A DNA stretch of 64,000 nt from contig NZ_BAGF01000079.1 in assembly GCF_000308755.1 (NCBI RefSeq), positions 1 to 64,000 on the forward strand, in the 5' to 3' direction. Shown here piece after piece: positions 8,758 to 17,343 of the stretch (positions are counted from its first letter, which is position 1; every line of letters starts with the position of its first letter). A model generated the notes under the pieces. It did no database searches and had not been told where the DNA came from. It saw nothing but the letters and a program-made list of their open reading frames with translations. Position numbers and translations under genes: made by a program. Source of the stretch: Nocardia pneumoniae NBRC 100136 (lineage in GTDB: Bacteria > Actinomycetota > Actinomycetes > Mycobacteriales > Mycobacteriaceae).

Positions 8758-9833
8758 CAGCGAGCCTTCCCCTGGCAGCGCGGCGCCGCGTTGGTGTACA
8801 GCGGCTGGTTGATCGTCGGCAGGCCGGCGGGCAGGTTGAGCTGCGGCGCGTCGACCGCGCCCGGACCGACGACGATATCGATGCCACACAGATAGAACTG
8901 GAACCAGGAGCCGTAGCTACCGACGCGGCCGAGTTTCTCCATCTTGATCGGCAGGTTGTACAGCGCTTCGTTCACATCGTCCTGGCGTTCGTCGAGGGTG
9001 CCGGTCAGCTGGCTCAGGCCCGCGATCGAGCCCTGCAGCGTCGGGCGGACCGGCACCAGCAGATCGGACGTGGCCGAGGTCAGGTCGGCGAGCGAGGTCA
9101 CCGACCGCCCGATGGTGTCGCGTTCGGCGGCCAAGCCGCTGATCAGCGCCTCGGTGTTCACGATCAACTGGTCGAACTGGTCGTCGCGCTGGTTGACCGT
9201 GTCCAGCACGGCGGTCAGGTTGCGGGTCAGCTCACCGATCACGGCGTCCTTGTCCGCGATCTTGTTGGTCAGATTCGCCGTGGTCGCCACCAGGTCGTGG
9301 ATGGTGCCCTGCTCGCCCTGGAAGACCTGGATGATCTCGAAGGAAAGCTTGTTCACGTCCTCGGCGGTCAGCGTGCGGAACAGCGGACGGAAGCCGTTGA
9401 ACAGGGTGGTGAGATTCAACGCGGGCTTGGTGCGCTCCAGCGGGATGGTGGCGCCCTCGGTCAGCTTGCGGCCCTGCGCCCCGGTCCCCTGTTCCAAGGC
9501 GATGTAGCGCTGGCCGACCAGGTTGCGGTACCTGATCGTCGCGGTGGTCGAGGCGGGCAACCAGTCCCGGTCGGTGAGGTCGAACTTCACCTCGGCCAGG
9601 CGCTTGTCCACGATCCGCACATCGGTGACCTTGCCGACCCGCACCCCGGCGATGCGCACCTCGTCACCGCGATTGAGCGCGGTGACGTCGGTGAACCTGG
9701 CCTTGAACCCGGTCCCGCCGCGGCTGTAGTTGGCGATCGACAACCCGAGCATGGTGGTCACGAACAAGGTCACCACCACGAAGATGATCAGCTTGGCCAA
9801 CGGTGCGCCCAGGCCACGCAACGGCTGCCTCAT
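8757..9833 (-). CDS. mceB: Mce family protein MceB
   Basis: 358 residues with a membrane helix near 14-33 (LIIFVVVTLFVTTMLGLSIA), the Mce domain (FKARFTDVTALNRGDEVRIA, followed by GVRVGKVTDVRIVD), a helical channel region, and a conserved ending with FYLCGIDIVVGPGAVDAPQL and APRCQGKAR, typical of MceB. The ATG overlaps the mceA stop by four bases (ATGA). Component of the Mce import channel spanning the periplasm. Confidence 0.92.
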   Translation of the reverse strand: MRQPLRGLGAPLAKLIIFVVVTLFVTTMLGLSIANYSRGGTGFKARFTDVTALNRGDEVRIAGVRVGKVTDVRIVDKRLAEVKFDLTDRDWLPASTTATIRYRNLVGQRYIALEQGTGAQGRKLTEGATIPLERTKPALNLTTLFNGFRPLFRTLTAEDVNKLSFEIIQVFQGEQGTIHDLVATTANLTNKIADKDAVIGELTRNLTAVLDTVNQRDDQFDQLIVNTEALISGLAAERDTIGRSVTSLADLTSATSDLLVPVRPTLQGSIAGLSQLTGTLDERQDDVNEALYNLPIKMEKLGRVGSYGSWFQFYLCGIDIVVGPGAVDAPQLNLPAGLPTINQPLYTNAAPRCQGKAR

Positions 9834-11182
9834 CGCACGCTCACCTCGCTTCCGCGGAACGCGGGCGCACCGGCCCTGGTCACCCAGCCCGGCACCTGAT
9901 CCGGCGCGACGCCAGTGGCCGCGCCGTAGATCGCGCCGAGCGACTGCCGCTCCATCGGCGAGCCCGCGATCGTGGGCATCTTGCTCGCCGGATAGACGCC
10001 GAACTGCGGCGGCTCCAGCTTGCCGATCTCCTGGTCACCGGGGTTGCGGCTGGGCACAGCGTAGGAGCCGTCGTTGTTCGGGCCTCCGGTGTACTGGCCG
10101 GGGTCGACGCCCAACGGCATCTCGGGGATGCACCACGGTCCCCTGGTGTCCAGCCAGCGCGGTTCGTCCTGGTTCGGCAGGTACTTGCCGCGAGTGTTGG
10201 TCAGCTCGATGGTGACCCGGGAGCCGGGCCGATCGGTGCCCTTGCCGAAGATCTTGTCGATGCGCGGCTTCAACTGCGCGAAGTTCGCCAGCGAGCAGGC
10301 GTAGTTCGGCGAGTAGTAGGCCAGCTGTTCCAGCGCCGGACGCGAGTCGGCGGCCACGTCGATGATGTTGTCGCGGTTGGCGACCAGGAACTCCGTGGTG
10401 GTCGCCGACGACGGCGTCAGCGTCGCGTAGAGCACATCGATGTCGGTGCGCCGCTGCACGATCGTCGCGTTGGTGGTGCGCAGGTTGTCCAGCGCCTGGA
10501 TCAGCTGCGGGGCCGCGTCGGAGTACGTGGCGGCGACCTCGGCGAAACTGCGCAGGTCGGCTCGCAGATCGGGGAGCACGCCGTTGACCTGGCGGAAGAC
10601 CTCGTCCAGCTTGTCAACGGTCTGGCCGAGCGTGGTGCCCTGACCGGCCAGCGCCTGGGACAACGCGCCCAGAGTGGCGGCGAGATCCTGCGGCGGAATC
10701 GCCTGCAGCAGCGGCAGCAGGTCGTCGAGCAGCTTGCTCAGCTCTATGGCGTTGCCGCTGACGTCCTGGTGCAGCGTCACGCCGTCGGTCAGGTGCCGCG
10801 GACTCGGGTCCTCCGGGATCACCAGGTCCACGTAGCGCTCACCGAACAGCGTCTTGGGCAGCAGCCGCGCGGTCGCGTTGACCGGAATCCGTTGCGCCTT
10901 GTCCGGATCGATGGCCAGGCGCAACGTCACCTCACCACCCTCGTAACGGCTCGAGCGCACCTCGCCGACGGTGACGCCGCGGGCCTTCACGTCCGCGTTG
11001 CGGGTCAGCGCGTTGCCCACGGTGTCGGTGATCAGATCAACCTGCACGCTTCGCACGAACTGCTTGTCGTAGATCGCGACCGTGGTCCACAGGAACAGCG
11101 CCACCACGGCGAAGAACGCGATGCCGAGCGCCCTGACGCGCACCTTCTCGGTCGAACGCCAGGTCTGTGTCCCGCGGCTCAT
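9830..11182 (-). CDS. mceA: Mce family protein MceA
   Basis: 450 residues, the longest Mce protein here, as is usual for MceA. It has a membrane helix at about 19-38, an Mce domain (VQVDLITDTVGNALTRNADV, then KARGVTVGEVRSS), a long helical region, and a C-terminal part with YYSPNYACSLANF and PWCIPEMPLGVDPGQY that carries the paired cysteines seen in this subfamily. The ATG overlaps the yrbEB stop in ATGA. First of the six tunnel subunits after the two permeases. Confidence 0.93.
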   Translation of the reverse strand: MSRGTQTWRSTEKVRVRALGIAFFAVVALFLWTTVAIYDKQFVRSVQVDLITDTVGNALTRNADVKARGVTVGEVRSSRYEGGEVTLRLAIDPDKAQRIPVNATARLLPKTLFGERYVDLVIPEDPSPRHLTDGVTLHQDVSGNAIELSKLLDDLLPLLQAIPPQDLAATLGALSQALAGQGTTLGQTVDKLDEVFRQVNGVLPDLRADLRSFAEVAATYSDAAPQLIQALDNLRTTNATIVQRRTDIDVLYATLTPSSATTTEFLVANRDNIIDVAADSRPALEQLAYYSPNYACSLANFAQLKPRIDKIFGKGTDRPGSRVTIELTNTRGKYLPNQDEPRWLDTRGPWCIPEMPLGVDPGQYTGGPNNDGSYAVPSRNPGDQEIGKLEPPQFGVYPASKMPTIAGSPMERQSLGAIYGAATGVAPDQVPGWVTRAGAPAFRGSEVSVR

Positions 11183-12042
11183 CCGGCCACCCGCACCGTC
11201 GTCGTGGTGCCCCAGATCGCGAGGCTGAGGAAGAAGTCGAGGATGTTCACCAGCACGATCGCGGCGCGGACCGCGCGCCCGACCGCGACGCCGACACCAG
11301 CGGGTCCGCCGGTGGCATGGAAGCCGTAGTAGCAGTGCACCATGATGATCACGAAGGCGAAGACCAGCACCTTGAGGAACGAGTAGAGCACGTCCTCCGG
11401 TGGCAGGAACAGATTGAAGTAGTGGTCATAGGACCCGCTGGACTGCCCGTTGAACCAGATGCTGACCATTCGAGAAGCCAGGAACGTGCCGAGCAGGCCG
11501 ACGATGTACAGCGGGATCACCGCGAGGAATCCGGCGATCACGCGGCTGGTGACCAGGAACGGGATGCCGGGCACCGCCATCACCTCGAGCGCGTCGATCT
11601 CCTCGGAGATCCGCATGGCGCCCAGCTGCGCGGTGAAACCGCAGCCGACCGTCGCCGACAGCGCCAGTGCCGCGACCAGCGGTGCGATCTCGCGGGTGTT
11701 GATGTAGGCGGTGAGGAAGCCGGTGAGCGCGGAGCTGCCGAGTGCGTCGAGCGCCTTGAAGCCCTGCAGGCCGACGACGACGCCGACCGAACCGGACATG
11801 AACACGATGACGCCGATGGTTCCGCCGATCACCGCGAGCGCGCCGGTGCCGAAGGTGACTTCGGCCAGCAGCCGCATGACCTCCTTGCGGTAGTGCACGG
11901 CGGTGCGCGGAATCCAGGCGATGGCCCGGGAGTAGAACGACATCTGGTCGCCCGCGCGATCGATGACGTTCAGCGGCATGCGGATTACTTCCCCCGCCCG
12001 GCGCATCGACCTTGCGACTGGGGTGCGGTATGACGTGGCCAT
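11179..12042 (-). CDS. yrbEB: Mce permease YrbEB (MlaE family)
   Basis: 287-residue MlaE-type integral membrane protein with about five membrane segments. Diagnostic stretches are GALAVIGGTIGVIVFMSGSV, the coupling-helix motif EEIDALEVMAVPGIPFLVTS, and the end SLAIWGTTTTVRVAG. With YrbEA it forms the inner-membrane permease that receives lipid from the Mce tunnel and couples to the MceG ATPase. The ATG at 12042 lies three bases after the yrbEA stop. Confidence 0.93.
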   Translation of the reverse strand: MATSYRTPVARSMRRAGEVIRMPLNVIDRAGDQMSFYSRAIAWIPRTAVHYRKEVMRLLAEVTFGTGALAVIGGTIGVIVFMSGSVGVVVGLQGFKALDALGSSALTGFLTAYINTREIAPLVAALALSATVGCGFTAQLGAMRISEEIDALEVMAVPGIPFLVTSRVIAGFLAVIPLYIVGLLGTFLASRMVSIWFNGQSSGSYDHYFNLFLPPEDVLYSFLKVLVFAFVIIMVHCYYGFHATGGPAGVGVAVGRAVRAAIVLVNILDFFLSLAIWGTTTTVRVAG

Positions 12043-12045
12043 CGA

Positions 12046-12840
12046 TCAGGAACCCTTGGCTGGGACGACTTGCAGGTACACCAGGGTCAGGATGAGATTC
12101 ACGAAGAACAGCACCATGAACGTGATCACCACGGATTGGTTCACCGCGTCACCGACTCCTTTCGGACCCCCTTTGGGATGCAACCCCTTGTACGCGGCGA
12201 TCACACCGGCGATGAGGCCGAACACCGCTGCCTTGATCTCGCCGATCCACAGGTCCGGCAGCTGAGCGAGCGCGGAGAACGACGCCAGGTAGGCGCCGGG
12301 CGTTCCGCCTTGCAGCAGCACGTTGAAGAAATAGCCGCCCGCGATGCCGACCACCGACACCAGGCCGTTGAGCAGCAACGCCACCAGCATCATGCCGAGC
12401 ACGCGCGGGACGACGAGCTTGCGCACCGGATCGACGCCGAGCACCTCCATGGCGTCGATTTCCTCGCGGATGGTGCGTGAGCCGAGATCGGCGGCCACCG
12501 CCGACCCGGCGGCGCCCGCGATGATCAGCGCCGTGACGACCGGAGCCGCCTGCTGAACGGTAGCCAGCACACTCGTCGCGCCGGTGAAGGACTCGGCGCC
12601 GAGTTGTTTGATCAGAGAGCCGGTTTGCAATGCCACGACCGCACCGAACGGAATCGCGACCAGTGCGCTGGGCAGGATCGAAACACTCGCGATGAACCAC
12701 GATTGCTCGATGAACTCCCGCCACTCGAAGGGCCGGCGGAATGTCTTGCGAAGGACGTCGATGAACAGCGCAAAGATGTTGCCGGCCTGGGCAAACCCCG
12801 ACTCCAGTGGAGTACGCAATCGCGCCAGGGTGGAATTCAC
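12046..12840 (-). CDS. yrbEA: Mce permease YrbEA (MlaE family)
   Basis: 264 residues, GTG start at 12840, first of the two permease genes. Typical MlaE features: EQSWFIASVSILPSALVAIP near residue 45, AAGSAVAADLGSRTIREEID with the MEVLGVDPVRKLVVPRVLG coupling segment, and KGLHPKGGPKGVGDAVNQSV near the C-terminus. About five membrane helices. It sits 11 bases after the mceG stop, so ATPase, permeases and substrate-binding proteins are all in one operon. Confidence 0.93.
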   Translation of the reverse strand: MNSTLARLRTPLESGFAQAGNIFALFIDVLRKTFRRPFEWREFIEQSWFIASVSILPSALVAIPFGAVVALQTGSLIKQLGAESFTGATSVLATVQQAAPVVTALIIAGAAGSAVAADLGSRTIREEIDAMEVLGVDPVRKLVVPRVLGMMLVALLLNGLVSVVGIAGGYFFNVLLQGGTPGAYLASFSALAQLPDLWIGEIKAAVFGLIAGVIAAYKGLHPKGGPKGVGDAVNQSVVITFMVLFFVNLILTLVYLQVVPAKGS

Positions 12841-12851
12841 GATCGCAGATG

Positions 12852-13928
12852 TTACCCGTTAGTTGTGTTGTGTCGAGCGGTGGCGTCGTACGCGCCGCCT
12901 GGATAATTCGCCAGGTCGCCGCTGTTATACGCCATCACCTGCGTATCGTCGTTCTCGGCAAGTGATTCGCGAATCGCGACTTGAGCCGCGTGCGGCAAGG
13001 TGTGCATGATCTCCCGGACGCGCTCTTTACGCCGCAGCACCGCCTGACGCACCGGCATGCCCGGCGTGGCGCGCATCTGCGGAATGATCCCCTCGACCTC
13101 CTCGGCGCCACCGTGGTGGTGCCCGGCGTCGACGAGCGCCTGCTCGCGCGCCATCTGGGCCTCGTCCTTCTCCTCGGACATGCCGATCGGGCCGATCATC
13201 CGGCCGTTGAGGAACTGCTTGACCACCGGCTCCTCCGAGGTCAGCAACACCTCCCTGGGGCCGAACATGACCAACTGGCGGCGGAAGAGCATGCCGATGT
13301 TGTCCGGCACCGTACGGGCCAGGTTGATGTTGTGCGTGACGATCAGGATCGTGGCGTCGATCTGCGCGTTGATGTCGATGAGCAGCTGGCTCAGATAGGA
13401 CGTGCGCACCGGGTCCAGACCCGAGTCGGGCTCGTCGACGAGGATGATCTGCGGATCCAGCACCAGGGCGCGGGCCAGCCCGGCGCGTTTGCGCATACCA
13501 CCGGAGATCTCGCCGGGCAGCTTGCCCTCGGCCCCGAGCAGACCGGTCAGCTCCAGCTTCTCCATCACGATCTTCTTGATCTCGGATTCGCTCTTCTTGG
13601 TGTGCTCGCGCAGCGGGAAGGCCACGTTGTCGAACAGGTTCATCGAACCGAACAGCGCGCCGTCCTGGAACAGCACGCCGAACAACTTGCGAATCTCGTA
13701 CAGCTCCTTGTTGGAGCAGGTGGTGATATCCGTGCCGTCGATATAGATGGAGCCGCGCTCCGGGCGCAGGAGACCGATCAGCGACTTCAGGAATACCGAC
13801 TTACCGGTGCCCGACGGGCCGAGCAGCGCGCTCACTTCGCCCGACGGCAACGTCAGGGACACGTCCTGCCAAATTCGCTGCGAACCGAAGGACTTGGTTA
13901 CACCCTCGGTCCTGACCTCGACGCCCAC
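12852..13928 (-). CDS. mceG: Mce/Mla-type ABC ATPase MceG (Mkl)
   Basis: ATPase that powers Mce lipid import. The Walker A is GPSGTGKS, the signature is ISGGMRKRAGLA, and the Walker B is IILVDEPDSGLD, with H-loop THN. Beyond the nucleotide domain there is the family-specific C-terminal extension (IGPIGMSEEKDEAQMAREQA), which resembles M. tuberculosis Mkl closely. The GTG at 13928 was preferred because GGAGG sits five bases upstream and the start V-G-V-E-V lines up with the MGVSIEV of Mkl; the longer GTG at 13940 is possible. In M. tuberculosis the homologue is also next to rplJL but alone, serving several distant mce operons; here it heads a full one. Confidence 0.93.
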   Translation of the reverse strand: MGVEVRTEGVTKSFGSQRIWQDVSLTLPSGEVSALLGPSGTGKSVFLKSLIGLLRPERGSIYIDGTDITTCSNKELYEIRKLFGVLFQDGALFGSMNLFDNVAFPLREHTKKSESEIKKIVMEKLELTGLLGAEGKLPGEISGGMRKRAGLARALVLDPQIILVDEPDSGLDPVRTSYLSQLLIDINAQIDATILIVTHNINLARTVPDNIGMLFRRQLVMFGPREVLLTSEEPVVKQFLNGRMIGPIGMSEEKDEAQMAREQALVDAGHHHGGAEEVEGIIPQMRATPGMPVRQAVLRRKERVREIMHTLPHAAQVAIRESLAENDDTQVMAYNSGDLANYPGGAYDATARHNTTNG

Positions 13929-14000
13929 GCCAACCTCCACAATTTCTCAGCGAGCAACCCACCGGCAAAACCGCGCGCTCGGTCTTCGCGGTGTGTCTCG

Positions 14001-14024
14001 TCACAGTGGGTGCGGTCACTGTAA
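14001..14024. promoter_or_regulatory. Inverted repeat upstream of the mce operon
   Basis: TCACAGTG and CACTGTAA (7 of 8 pairs) face each other across eight bases, about 70 bases before the mceG start. The position fits an operator for the operon, but no regulator gene is adjacent, and it does not resemble the KstR box. Confidence 0.4.
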
Positions 14025-14142
14025 CCCATCAGAGAGACGGGGCACACCCCCGACTTGACTGAAGAGTAACTCCGCAAAGCGGTTTGTATTCCGCAACAAT
14101 GCCGAGTCCCAAAAAAGAGCAGAGATTTCCGGAAAAATTACA

Positions 14143-14173
14143 AACGGGCGGCCCCGCATTGGGACCGCCCGTT
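14143..14173 (-). terminator. Rho-independent terminator after rplL
   Basis: Nine-base perfect stem (AACGGGCGG and CCGCCCGTT) just after the rplL stop, followed on the minus strand by a T-rich run (TTTGTAATTTTT). It separates the ribosomal-protein operon from the mce operon. Confidence 0.85.
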
Positions 14174-14192
14174 CGTGTGTTTCGGTCTGGAA

Positions 14193-14573
14193 TTACTTGA
14201 CCGCGACCTTCGCGCCGGCCTCTTCCAGCTTCGCCTTGGCAGCCTCGGCGGCTTCCTTGGCGACCTTCTCCAGGATCGGCTTCGGGGCGCTCTCGACCAG
14301 GTCCTTGGCTTCCTTCAGGCCCAGGCCGGAGACGATCTCGCGGACCACCTTGATGACCTGGATCTTCTTGTCGCCGGCACCCTCGAGGATGACGTCGAAC
14401 TCGTCCTGCTCCTCGACGGCCTCGGCCGGAGCGGCGGCACCACCCACGGCGGCGACCGCGACCGGAGCGGCGGCGGTGACCTCGAACTTCTCCTCGAACT
14501 TCTTCACGAAGTCCGACAGCTCGAGCAGAGTCATGTTGCCGAAGACCTCGAGCAGTTCGTCAACGTTGGCCAT
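14193..14573 (-). CDS. rplL: 50S ribosomal protein L7/L12
   Basis: 126 residues. The N-terminal dimerisation domain (LLEVFGNMTLLELSDFVKKF) is followed by the flexible Ala/Gly hinge (about 36-55) and the C-terminal factor-binding domain with KKIQVIKVVREIVSGLGLKE and AKDLVESAPKPI. It forms the ribosomal stalk that recruits translation GTPases. It lies 54 bases after rplJ in the usual order and is followed by a strong terminator. Confidence 0.98.
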   Translation of the reverse strand: MANVDELLEVFGNMTLLELSDFVKKFEEKFEVTAAAPVAVAAVGGAAAPAEAVEEQDEFDVILEGAGDKKIQVIKVVREIVSGLGLKEAKDLVESAPKPILEKVAKEAAEAAKAKLEEAGAKVAVK

Positions 14574-14627
14574 TGTTGTGTTCCTTTCGGTAGTGATGTC
14601 TATGCGGGCGAGTCGTGCCGCACGGGT

Positions 14628-15167
14628 TTACTCGGCGGCAGTTCCGCCCTCTTCGGCCTGCTTCTTCTCCTGCAGCGCGGCGGCCAGGCGGGCCACCTGC
14701 GAAGCGGGAGCGTTGAACAGACCGGCGGCCTTCGCCAGATTGCCCTTCAGGGCGCCGGCGAGCTTGGCCAGCAGGACCTCGCGGGTCTCCAGGTCGGCGA
14801 TGCGCTCGACCTCGGACACGGACAGCGGAGCACCGTCCATGTAGCCGCCCTTGATGACGAGCGCCTTGTTGTCCTTCGCGAAGGTCTTCAGCGCCTTGGC
14901 CGCGTTGACCGGCTCACCGCTGATGAAGGTGATCGCGGTAGGGCCGACGAAAAGATCGTCGAGGCCTTCCACGCCCGCCTCGGCGGCAGCCCGCTTGACC
15001 AGGGTGTTCTTGGCGACGGAGTACGTGGCGTCGGCGCCGAGCGCGCGCCGCAGCTCGGTGAGCTTGCCGACCGACAGGCCACGGTATTCCGTGACGACGG
15101 TGGCCGTCGAGCTCCTGAACTGCTCCGCGATCTCCGCGACCGCGGTGACCTTCTCGGGTTTTGCCAT
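14628..15167 (-). CDS. rplJ: 50S ribosomal protein L10
   Basis: 179 residues, with the conserved L10 start MAKPEKVTAVAEIAEQF and core VVTEYRGLSVGKLTELRRAL, plus NTLVKRAA and the C-terminal helices that bind L7/L12 dimers. A GAGGAGG site precedes the ATG. L10 is the stalk base and, in many bacteria, the autoregulator of this operon through its leader. A candidate leader with a terminator-like hairpin is present upstream. Confidence 0.98.
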   Translation of the reverse strand: MAKPEKVTAVAEIAEQFRSSTATVVTEYRGLSVGKLTELRRALGADATYSVAKNTLVKRAAAEAGVEGLDDLFVGPTAITFISGEPVNAAKALKTFAKDNKALVIKGGYMDGAPLSVSEVERIADLETREVLLAKLAGALKGNLAKAAGLFNAPASQVARLAAALQEKKQAEEGGTAAE

Positions 15168-15224
15168 ACTTCGCCTCCTCTCTGATGGTCGGTTCGTACA
15201 CGCGAACTACCGATCAGGGTCGGC

Positions 15225-15263
15225 GACAAAACAAACGCCCCGAACGCAGAGCGTTCCGGGGCG
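15225..15263 (-). promoter_or_regulatory. Probable rplJ leader attenuator hairpin
   Basis: In the rplJ leader the minus strand forms a stem of CGCCCCGAACGC with its complement (one bulged base), and is followed by TTTGTTTTG. That is an intrinsic terminator placed between the promoter and the rplJ start, as expected for the L10 leader attenuator. The kink-turn part of an L10 leader was not verified. Confidence 0.6.
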
Positions 15264-15444
15264 CAACAGAAAACCGGTCCGGGAGGCGCTTGCGCGCACC
15301 GGATCAATTCCCAGCCTCGGCTCTCCCTGCGTGGGCCGCCGGCAATGTCGCCGGACCTTCGACCGAACCCATGCGGGATCGGCGACCAACGGTCTTCGGT
15401 AGAACGGATTGGGTAGCGATCGAACGTGTCGATAACTGCAGTCC

Positions 15445-15474
15445 AATGTACCCGGACGGGTTCCCATCTGCCAA
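15445..15474 (-). promoter_or_regulatory. Probable rplJL promoter
   Basis: TTGGCA (15474-15469), an 18-base spacer and TACATT (15450-15445) on the minus strand. This would give a leader of about 270 bases that contains the terminator-like hairpin at 15225-15263. The rest of the gap 15168-15613 shows no gene. Confidence 0.55.
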
Positions 15475-15573
15475 AACGGCCCCCGCGCGGAGCGAATCAC
15501 TACCCCGCCACACTTGCATAACTGTGCCCGGCATCACATTTCCTCTTGGCTGTGGCGAAGATCGCCCAAGAAT

Positions 15574-15592
15574 ATGTTACTCCGAGTGACAT
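15574..15592. promoter_or_regulatory. Palindromic operator before the MFS exporter
   Basis: A 19-base near-perfect palindrome, ATGTTACTCCGAGTGACAT (8 of 9 pairs), ends 21 bases before the exporter ATG. Its size and half-site style fit a TetR-family operator, but no TetR gene is next to it. Confidence 0.5.
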
Positions 15593-15613
15593 TTACTGCC
15601 TAGGCTTCGGGCT

Positions 15614-17236
15614 ATGGCAACCTCCATAGTCGATCCACCGATGCTGCTGGAACGACGTACCGCGCGCTTCGTCGCTCTGGCCGTGATCTGCCTGGCGGAA
15701 CTGCTGGTCGTCCTGGACAACACCATCGTCAACGTGGCGCTGCCCTCCCTGGGCGTCGAACTCGGCACCGGCATCAGCGGCCTGCAATGGGTCGTCGACG
15801 CGTACACGCTGAGCTTCGCCGGGCTCTTGCTGGCCTTCGGCAACCTCGGTGATCGCTATGGCCGCCGCCGCGTCATGATGATCGGCCTGATCGGGGTCGC
15901 CGTCATGTCCATCGGCGGCGCGCTGTCGAACTCCATGGGAGCGGTCATCGCGGCACGCGCCGCCATGGGCGTCTTCGCCGCCGCCGTCTTCCCCGCGACG
16001 CTCGCCCTGATCATCAACCTCTTCACCGACCGCAGGGAGCGCGCGCTCGCCATCGCCGCGTGGACGGCCATGGCGGGCTTCGCGATCGCCATCGGCCCGA
16101 TCTCGGGCGGATGGCTGCTCGAGCACTTCACCTGGCACGCGGTGTTCTGGATCAACGTGCCCGCGGCGCTCATCGCCTTCGCCGCCACGCTGATCTGGGT
16201 GCCCGAGTCGCGCTCGGATCGGGTGGGGCGGCTCGATGTGCCCGGCATCGCGCTGTCCATCGCGGGCATCACGCTGGTGGTCTGGTCGATTATCGAAGCG
16301 CCGCGCCATGGCTGGCTGTCGGCGACCACACTCGGCGTCGGTGCGTTCGGCGTCACGCTGATCGCCGCATTCGTCGCGTGGGAATTACGCGTGGCCGCAC
16401 CGATTCTCGATATGCGACTGTTCCGCAACCGTCGTTTCTCGATGCCCGCGTTGGCCATCGCGGTCTGCTATTTCTCGATGTTCGGATTCCTCTTCTTGAT
16501 CACCCAGTACTTTCAAGGTGTCCGGGAGTACACGCCGCTCGAATTCGGCATCGCCTCTTTGCCTTTCGCCTTCTCGGTGGCGCTCGGCGCGCCGATCGCC
16601 ACGCTGCTCGCACAGCGGCTCGGCACCACGTCCGTCATCGTGTTCGGTCTGCTGTTGACCGGTCTCGGCCTGTATCTCGGTGGACAGGTGACCGTGGACA
16701 GCGCCTATCTGACCGATGTGCTGCCGTCCATGGTCTCGATGGCGCTCGGCCTGGCCATCGTGCAGGGCCCGGCCACCGAATCCATCATGGGCTCGCTCCC
16801 GCTGAACGAGGCGGGCGCCGGGTCGGCGGTCAACGACACCACCCGCGAGATCGGCGGCACGCTCGGCGTCGCCGTGCTCGGCTCGATCGTGGCCTCGTAC
16901 TACAGCACCCGGATCGGGCCGCGCATCGATGCGGTACCGGCCGGGCTGATGAACGACACCGAGAAGGGCCTGGTGAAAGCCAGCCTGCTCAGCGTCATCG
17001 AAATGCGTAAACGACCGCTGGCGCCGTTCTTCGAGACCCAGCGGGAGAACTTGATCATCGCCATGAAGACCGCGATGCTCCAGGGTTCGCATGCCGCGTC
17101 GCTGGTGGCCGCGAGCGCGGTCGTCGGGTGCGCGGTCCTCGTAGCGATCTTCCTGCCCTGGGGCGTGCAGGACCGCGATTCCGTCCTGCTCGGATGGCGG
17201 AAATCCGCGGAGCCGCAGGAGGATCCGGCGCGATAG
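15614..17236 (+). CDS. MFS drug exporter, DHA2 (14-TM) family
   Basis: 540-residue major facilitator of the 14-helix DHA2 class, which exports drugs or metabolites by proton antiport. Seen: motif D1-like VVLDNTIVNVALPSLGVEL in helix 1, motif A GNLGDRYGRRRVMM after helix 2, LQWVVDAYTL, and the motif-C-like GPISGGWLLEHFTWHAVFWI in helix 5. The length and the extra central helices fit DHA2. It is divergent from rplJ, has a palindromic operator just upstream, and ends at a strong convergent terminator. Substrate unknown. Confidence 0.88.
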   Translation: MATSIVDPPMLLERRTARFVALAVICLAELLVVLDNTIVNVALPSLGVELGTGISGLQWVVDAYTLSFAGLLLAFGNLGDRYGRRRVMMIGLIGVAVMSIGGALSNSMGAVIAARAAMGVFAAAVFPATLALIINLFTDRRERALAIAAWTAMAGFAIAIGPISGGWLLEHFTWHAVFWINVPAALIAFAATLIWVPESRSDRVGRLDVPGIALSIAGITLVVWSIIEAPRHGWLSATTLGVGAFGVTLIAAFVAWELRVAAPILDMRLFRNRRFSMPALAIAVCYFSMFGFLFLITQYFQGVREYTPLEFGIASLPFAFSVALGAPIATLLAQRLGTTSVIVFGLLLTGLGLYLGGQVTVDSAYLTDVLPSMVSMALGLAIVQGPATESIMGSLPLNEAGAGSAVNDTTREIGGTLGVAVLGSIVASYYSTRIGPRIDAVPAGLMNDTEKGLVKASLLSVIEMRKRPLAPFFETQRENLIIAMKTAMLQGSHAASLVAASAVVGCAVLVAIFLPWGVQDRDSVLLGWRKSAEPQEDPAR

Positions 17237-17297
17237 CGCCGACTGGACACCGCCGCCGGCCCAGGATGCCGCGCCTGGGCTGGATACGGGCGGCGGG

Positions 17298-17334
17298 GCG
17301 CCGGTACACGGATCGCCCGTCCGTGTACCGGCGC
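17298..17334. terminator. Bidirectional hairpin terminator
   Basis: A 15-base perfect stem (starting GCGCCGGTACACGGA) with a seven-base loop, between the convergent MFS exporter and the FMN reductase. There is no clear T-run on either side. Confidence 0.6.
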
Positions 17335-17343
17335 GTGGCGTTC

